Shown here one piece after another: positions 57,426-64,000 of a stretch of 64,000 nt of DNA. Within the stretch, counting starts at the first letter, position 1; the number at the start of each line of letters is the position of its first letter. A program made the translations under genes and the position numbers. Where the stretch lies: contig NC_064048.1 of the NCBI RefSeq assembly GCF_932526225.1, positions 3,115,597 through 3,179,596 on the forward strand. Direction: 5' to 3'. The notes below the pieces were generated by a model that worked only from the letters and a program-made list of their open reading frames with translations, was not told the DNA's origin and searched no databases. The stretch is from Nematostella vectensis (Eukaryota; Cnidaria; Anthozoa; Actiniaria; Edwardsiidae).

Positions 57426-58326
57426 TTGGGAATTTTTTTAGAGGTGTAATATACCTGGCTTTCTACATTAAGAACTGTGCATCCCTCGTCTTTATGGATA
57501 AGGACGTTTAGCCGGAGGTCGCGTCTTACACGGCACATCATTAACCTGTATTGGGGGACGTAAAAGGACCTCTGGGGACGCTGGCCCGTGGTACCATCTT
57601 TAGTGACAATGCTTACACACTAACTCACTCATGATTGTAAACTGCGAGGAGCAGTCCGTATCTACACATTGATGAGTAAAGTCAGTCACATGTGAAGCGC
57701 ATTTGATCATTTCGTATGTTAAGGGAATATGGTACTATCTTTTGAGTCCGTTGCTAGGGAAATTAGTTTGTTTTATAAAAGTTTCTGTTTTTTGTCAAAT
57801 CTCTTGGAACTTTCAACATAAGTGTTTAAGACATTAATTACACAAATGATGACGTCATCTGACCCCTCCCATGGTCACGTGACCCAGCACATAAAAAAGT
57901 GTCGGAGAAGCTTCTTTATGAATCTACCATAATTTTTTTGCATAAAATATTTTAACATCACTATTTTCTTAAACTTCACGCATCGGATTTGCGAAATTTT
58001 GATACCGCGAGAAATGGCGAATGTCTATGTTCGAAAACCACATATTTGGTAACTTTTATTTTTTCAAAAATCAAAAATCCCATGCGCTAAGTTGTTAGGA
58101 ATGGTAATATCAATGGTTCGAGCGAGAAAAATTTCACAATTGTTGTAAAATGTTCAAAATTAACGTGTTTTTCTCTCGCGGAAATGTTCGCCATCTTGTT
58201 TTATTCTCGAAAAACATATAAAAATTGCCTTTTCTTCTACAAAATGTCAAAAGTTTATTTTAATCTCTTGGAAAAAAAGAATAAAGAAAATTAGAACTGG
58301 AGTTTCGAAGAAAATAAAAATAAAGA

Positions 58327-58500
58327 AGGACTCGACTGGGGATTGAACCCGGAGCGCTTGTTTAATAATAATAATAATAATAATAATAATGCCATGTCCG
58401 GCGCTAATACATTCACATTACGAGTCAAATGTGCTAAAAATTGGGCCACGGAACCAAGTTGGAAGACGCGCGGCAATTTTAGTCTATTTAACCGAATGTA
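58327..58500 (-). repeat. SINE-like piece with TAA microsatellite, unit 6
   Basis: The B-box-like motif is the complement of 58340-58349. The TAA tract (58363-58389) has 9 repeats. Confidence 0.5.
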
Positions 58501-58740
58501 GCGCTTTTCCCTTTCGTAGCAACAGAGTTTCGTAGCAACGAGATTGTACCATAGGCCCTTTAAAAGCACTATACAAATGCCAAACATAACATTATGTTAC
58601 ATTACAAGTAAAAACTATTGCTCTTGTATCATAAACATTTTCTCCATTAAAACATCACATTTTTTCCACCAATCGATTTCTTACGGACAAATACCCATGT
58701 AATTGAATTTTCATAAATGGTTGTTTCTTCAGTGGCAAAG

Positions 58741-59814
58741 ATGTTCGTGAAAGCTATGGTTGTTTTGGCCCTGGTGGTCTGCATGGTGCAAGCCAAGCCA
58801 AGCTATTTGGAACTGAGGCGTCGCGTGGAGGCCTTGGAAGAGGCAGGTAATAAATATTTTGCACGTCAATATCAAGTATAATAATGATGGTAATAATTAT
58901 AATGATGATAATGCTGATGGTGATGATGCTGATTTCGACGACGGCGACGACCACGACGACGATATGGCATTGAGGGTAGCAGTTGGTATTGTTTTGTTTG
59001 ATACTTTTTTATTTCTAGTCCGTCCCAAAAGGTTTACAAAATGCAGTCGTGATGTAGTAGGAGAGTGCAAGTCCCCTCTCAACTGCGATTCGCGAAAAGG
59101 TTTTCATACCGTGGATGCTTATTGTGATACCTTTGGGGATGTCTGTTGTAGTAAGTACTGCGTGACCCAATCCCTCTTCTTATACCTTCTCGGGGGGGGG
59201 GGGGGGGAGGGGGGTGGCACTCAGCTATAAACATGGCAGAAATAGGGAGGGCGGGGGGATAATATTTTAGGGTTCGATTTTTTTTCGTCTGTAATGTTTT
59301 GGGATTTATACTTTGGCGGCATTATCGGGTTCAACACTTTAATTCGTGTAAGACAAAAGACTTTTCCAAATTCCAACGTGGAATTCAGTCTCCTTTGCAG
59401 CCGTTGCCGCGTTTGTCAGTCGCGAAAGCGCTCAAAGGCTTCAGCTAGAATTTGTTATAAAGGGTGTAATGGCTAAAGAAGTTTAAATGTTTATTGAATC
59501 AAAAGCCGACATTAGCAACATGGGCTTGTAACAACATCTGTTGCATTTGGAACTGCACATCACGTACAGTGGTTCCAAGTCAGCGACATCTCTCAAGTCC
59601 TGAGACAAATGCCCCTTCAAAAGGTCTCTTTTGACTCTCGTGTAAGCTTGGAATTTTTTTAGTACTTTCGCGTGTAATTTCAAGACGGCTCAAAGGTAAA
59701 AAGTAAAAAATGTCAACAAACAAGGGAAAACATAAGCTATAAGATATCAATCACTATAACTAATTTGCGTTATTATATTGCTGAATTGGACTGTTTATTT
59801 CCACAGCCTGGTGA
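58741..59814 (+). CDS. Secreted six-cysteine defensin-like/toxin-like peptide, copy 6
   Basis: Coding exons are 58741-58846, 59019-59150 and 59807-59814, with stop TGA at 59812-59814 and AATAAA at 59870-59875. The predicted precursor is the Asp72, Gly75 form, the same as copies 2-4. Intron 3 is shorter than in the other copies because 35 bp between two ACAT motifs are missing at about 59557-59560. Promoter and splice sites are intact. Confidence 0.82.
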
Positions 59815-59909
59815 AGTCGGCCATCAATTTAAAGAAAAACAGCTCAAGTCGTTGTTTTTAACGATAAATAATAAACGAGATGTTTTGTAAACAGCCTTCA
59901 AGTTGTTTT

Positions 59910-62849
59910 CTATTTTGTACAACTAAACTCTTGGCAATTAACGTGCAAGTAGGTAGTTATGGTAGGTTGGGTAGCGGAAAATCGAATTGTTTTTTATTAT
60001 CCTGTTAAGCCTGAACAGTGTTTTGTTATCCTGATCAGAAGAATAACTTTTACAAGTTCCAGCAAGAGGTATAAAGGGTTTAGATTTTGGACAAATCTGC
60101 TGGTGCATCGGGATCAGTAGAGCAGCCTGTTTTGGTTGTCACGCCCGATTGGTCTTGTCTCCTTTTTTTACGTTCACATACATACCAAGGTACACACAAA
60201 ACGGTTGGAACACAGAACTGAATGCTATTTTTACATGCCGTTTAAATTGTGCTGGCGTACGCATGTCATGATGCATAAATGATAGGAAGCCTACTCAGCT
60301 ATAGCAATAAAACAAAAGGCACGCGGGATGTCGTACGCTCCCTTTTGTCCAAGTCAAGCACACGGCATGCATGAGACTCAGCGACGGCCGAATGTGTGGC
60401 GAGGCGTCTCTTTTGAAATTGAAAACATACTCTATGCATTACTGCATTACTTCAAATAGAACCAGTCTCTGCTACGTATAGTCAAGCGCTTCAACAAACA
60501 TCTGTTGCTTCAAACGCGGTCAAGAGATTCTTTAAAAATGCACAAACTCAGTCCAGCAGCTCTTCAAAAAAGCACAAATTGCCTCAAACGCAATCGGGAT
60601 CTTCTTCAAAACAGAAGAATGTTGAACCAAGCAGTCTGGTCAAATTATATAGAAGAAAGAATACCCAAAGAAATCAGTGCCCCTCCTTTTGAAACCCATA
60701 CACTTTCGACGCACCCCTCCTTTAAGCCTCGAAATTTTTCGAGCCCCCACCACCACCACCACGTCTTAATAAAAAATAAACATCAAGTTCAAACACACAA
60801 AGCATGCTTCATTGGTGTGAATGATTCTTTAAGGCGAGCGGGCGTTTTTTTGGGGTTACTTTAGTTGAACTCAACTTTATTTCTACACAACGGCGCAATA
60901 CAATGAGCATGAGAAAGATTGACTGGTTGCTGTAGTTTATTGCTTTCTTACTCAATAGGAGAGGTGTTAATCTCACATGATGATAAAAAAAAACAATAGT
61001 AAAAGAAAGTGAAAAGGATCTGTTTATACGATAGAGTTGTTTCCGTTGAATTTAGAACAAAGACTTTAGAGCCTATCTAGTTCAAAAGCTTAATGTGCAT
61101 GCCACTCTGAAATTGCCCAATTTGGGCGAAATTGCTACTTTTTCATGTTTTATGGCAACTTCGTCAATCATATCTCAAAAACGAATAATCTACCAAAAAT
61201 ACTAAAGCTTATTTTGTTTTATATTACTCAAGGAACCTCTTTGCCAAATATCAATTAAATATAAGCTAACACAACCTTACAATTTGAATTTTGCCGGGTT
61301 TTTTTTTTTTTTGCACCTGGCACACAAACATAAAGGCGGTAGCTATGTGTGGAGTTAGTTGGCGAAATTCTAGGCGATTTACATTTTTAGCATCGAAATG
61401 GAGTAAAGAATTTGTCTGGCTCTATACAAAAAGGATTAGCTTTTTGAGGAATGCAGTATACTTCTCAACAATTCACTGCAATAGAAAAAGAGCTCACAGT
61501 CACAGATGAGCGAACTTTTCATGCATTTTTCAACAAGTCGGAAAAAAAAATTGAATAAGCATTAAAAGGTCAATAAATTATACTATTAGGGTTCTGCAGG
61601 AAATCACGAAGAAACATATTGTGAACGTTTAAGATAAAATAAGCACTGCAAAATATACCTCCTAGCCTGGTTGGAGAGATTTCAGAAAAGTTATATAAAA
61701 AACAATGATCTTACCCGAGAATTCAGTACTTGACTTCCCTACTTATGGGTAAACGCAATTACAACTAAAACCCAGGCACATTCAATAGAGTACCCCAGAG
61801 AATATTCTTTGTGGTTTGTCAAGTGATGCATAGTAATTAAGTCTTGCAGTGAAAAGCTGCTTGATTAATACCCTCAAGGCAAATAAGGTAAGTCAGTGAA
61901 CATTTCTATTTTTAAAAAGTAAAAAAACGCTATCAGCGGGTAAACATTTCTATTTTTTTAAACTTCTAATGTGTACTTGAGTTTTTTTAAGTTTCAAGTG
62001 GTACTATTAAGCTAAGTTTTAAATTTTAGGACTTACTACACAATTAAGCTAACAGAGCAGATGCATTGTTTCGGGCTACAATTGTTTTGGCTGAACAGCT
62101 CAATTTCAATTCCCCATAGGAGACTTATTCTAAGAGCGATTTTTGCAGTTTTTTTAGCCTTTTTTGATAAATTCTTGCTGGCCTTGCAAACTTCGCAATT
62201 GATTCATGTTATTTTTTAGGCATAGCTGTCATCACAATGTTTGAAGAACACCGATTACCTTTAGCTTTGTTTATGTCAAGTTATTTTCTTTCAAAGTCTG
62301 AGAAAGCGTAATTCTGATCTTACTTCGTCGTGCTTCCCAAACAACACATTATCATTTCATATATGTAGTGTATTAGATATGCATATGCAATAACTAGCTG
62401 GTCCTTCACTTTTGTGCAACCTTATGGTTGAACATTGGAGAATTAAAATGATTGTTATGCATACTTGATCCTTTCCTCCCCCATCTCATTTGCTAAAAAA
62501 AATTTGCATAAGAAAAAATAATACTTGGTAGCAGAACATGCACAATTGCTTTAGAAAAATAGGACTTTTTGAAATAAGTTAACTAATGTATAAACAAGAC
62601 GATTAGGGACAAGCTTCGTTAACTTTAGCATGAACAGCTAAATTATATATCAGTCTCCAATCACTTCACCACAACCCAAGTCTATGAGATGCTGTTTCTT
62701 GGACTTAGGAAACTTGATGCACATGCATACTGTGTTTTAGTCACACCACTACATTCCAGAAAATAATATATAGATTTAGGCACTACCTAACGGCGGAGGC
62801 AGCCCATTCGTTTTCCATTTATTCAAATGATAAATGTATAGCCTGCATG
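59910..62849. other. Intergenic spacer of unit 6, no gene seen
   Basis: It is collinear with the other spacers; the poly-T run is near 61300-61312. Its first part resembles units 1/3 and its last part resembles units 2/4. Confidence 0.7.
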
Positions 62850-62968
62850 AATATGTAAGTGTTAATTACCGATAGCCGAGGCAATAAGCGATATACATCT
62901 CAAGGTCGCAGGCCGAGGGATGTATACGCTTATTGCCGAAGGCTCGAGGTAATTAACTCTTACTTATT
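62850..62968. repeat. 119-bp foldback upstream of copy 7 promoter
   Basis: It has one substitution in the left arm (AATATG for AATAAG) that weakens the terminal pairing. Confidence 0.85.
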
Positions 62969-63098
62969 ACAGATTGACAAAGGTTTCCATGCAAAAACGT
63001 TTTCCAGAATCTTTGACTGTTTGCTTAATTTGTTTTGTGTCATGTTTCACTTGTCTTCACTGCAGCATGACTAATAGAAACTTTCAGCTTTGCGTGCA

Positions 63099-63181
63099 TA
63101 TATAAGCCCCTACATAAGAAGACTTTGACATTCTGCCTCAACACACAGAACCCCAAGATCCAAACGCAAGATAGAAAATAG
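63099..63181 (+). promoter_or_regulatory. TATA promoter and exon 1 of peptide copy 7 (gene cut by window end)
   Basis: TATATAA is at 63099-63105. The leader exon ends at 63181 before GTAAGT. The coding exons of this copy would lie beyond 64000. Confidence 0.75.
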
Positions 63182-63502
63182 GTAAGTGCACAAATTTGTC
63201 AGCTCTGAGAATAATATTTAATTCATGAGGTTTTATCCAGTAATTTTCTAGTTTTAACGGGATTCACTACCTCCCCTGTGTTCATTACTGCTTTCTCATT
63301 AATTTCGGCGAATAGTATCTGGCCACGAGCTACGGGAAGGTTTTTAAGCTAGCTTCAATCTACTGAGCTTATTTGTTAAGAAAGTACATATCAGTAAAAA
63401 CGTTTTGTGCTGAGTGTTCGAATATTTTTAGTGCATATTAAACATTACAGCACGGCTTATAGGATACATTTACCGCTCGAAACCTTTTCAGAATAAGACA
63501 GT

Positions 63503-63575
63503 GGCGCTATAGCTCAGTGGTACGAGCTTCGCTTGTCAAGCAAAAGGGCCAGGGTTCGAACCCGTTCAGATCAAC
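63503..63575 (+). repeat. tRNA-like SINE head in intron 1 of copy 7
   Basis: It carries the A and B boxes described at 5178. Confidence 0.6.
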
Positions 63576-64000
63576 TTGGCAATTTTTTTTAGAGGTGTAA
63601 TATACCTGGCTTTCTACATTAAGAACTGTGCATCCCTCGTCTTTATGGATAAGGACGTTTAGCCGGAGGTCGCGTCTTACACGGCACATCATTAACCTGT
63701 ATTGGGGGACGTAAAAGGACCTCTGGGGACGCTGGCCCGTGGTACCATCTTTAGTGACAATGCTTACACACTAACTCACTAATGATTGTAAACTGCGAGG
63801 AGCAGTCCGTATCTACACATTGATGAGTAAAGTCAGTCACATGTGAAGCGCATTTAATCATTTCGTATGTTAAGGGAATATGGTACTATCTTTTGAGTCC
63901 GTTGCTAGGGAAATTAGTTTGTTTTATAAAAGTTTCTGTTTTTTGTCAAATCTCTTGGAACTTTCAACATAAGTGTTTAAGACATTAATTACACAAATGA

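Larger units (their letters stand above)
52612..64000 (+). repeat. Tandem array of ~6.2-kb units, right block
   Basis: It continues the left array in the same orientation: exon 3 starts at 52836 and 59019 (6183 bp apart). Units 5 and 6 mix the variants that separate units 1/3 from 2/4, consistent with gene conversion or unequal crossing-over. The array runs off the window end. Confidence 0.95.

Overview
The window is animal nuclear DNA, A/T-rich, with spliced genes, tRNA-derived SINE-like sequences, several classes of transposon and long tandem repeats. An anthozoan cnidarian (sea anemone or coral relative) is my best guess. It rests on the secreted six-cysteine peptide gene family, which is tandemly repeated and nearly identical between copies, as is known for neurotoxin genes of Nematostella. 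The species is not proven.

Layout. (1) 1-25229 and 52612-64000 are two halves of one tandem array of ~6.2 kb units. Each unit carries one small gene for a secreted, defensin-like/toxin-like cysteine-rich peptide: a TATA promoter, a non-coding first exon, a signal/propeptide exon, a cysteine exon and a tiny last exon. Copies 1-4 and 6 have complete coding exons (copy 1 lacks its promoter because it lies before the window; copy 3 has a mutated 5' splice site in its leader intron). Copy 5 is split. Copy 7 shows only its promoter and first exon. Every unit also holds a 119-bp foldback just upstream of the TATA box, two SINE-like pieces in intron 1 and a variable TAA microsatellite. Copies 1/3 and 2/4 share diagnostic variants, so the left half looks like a duplicated two-unit block.

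(2) 25230-52608 is a 27.4-kb DNA transposon with 32-bp terminal inverted repeats and subterminal repeat arrays. It sits inside the signal-peptide exon of peptide copy 5. It carries a multi-exon CACTA/EnSpm-like (Transposase_21-type) transposase on the + strand, a SAM-domain-like protein gene on the - strand that starts head-to-head with the transposase, and a protein kinase gene on the - strand. The two cargo genes give clean spliced reading frames. The transposase has two frameshifts, both in simple-sequence tracts.

(3) Younger insertions are nested in the large transposon: a decayed hAT element (32523-36161) in transposase intron 1, a Ty3/Gypsy-type LTR retrotransposon (47011-51392) with identical LTRs in kinase intron 1, and two related MITEs. 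A ~4.3-kb minisatellite of ~40-bp units fills the space between the convergent transposase and kinase genes.

The apparent order of events is: array duplication, insertion of the giant transposon into copy 5, then hAT, MITE and LTR insertions into it. The LTR element is the youngest. Gene models were built by eye from splice-site consensus and reading-frame continuity; none is supported by transcripts here.
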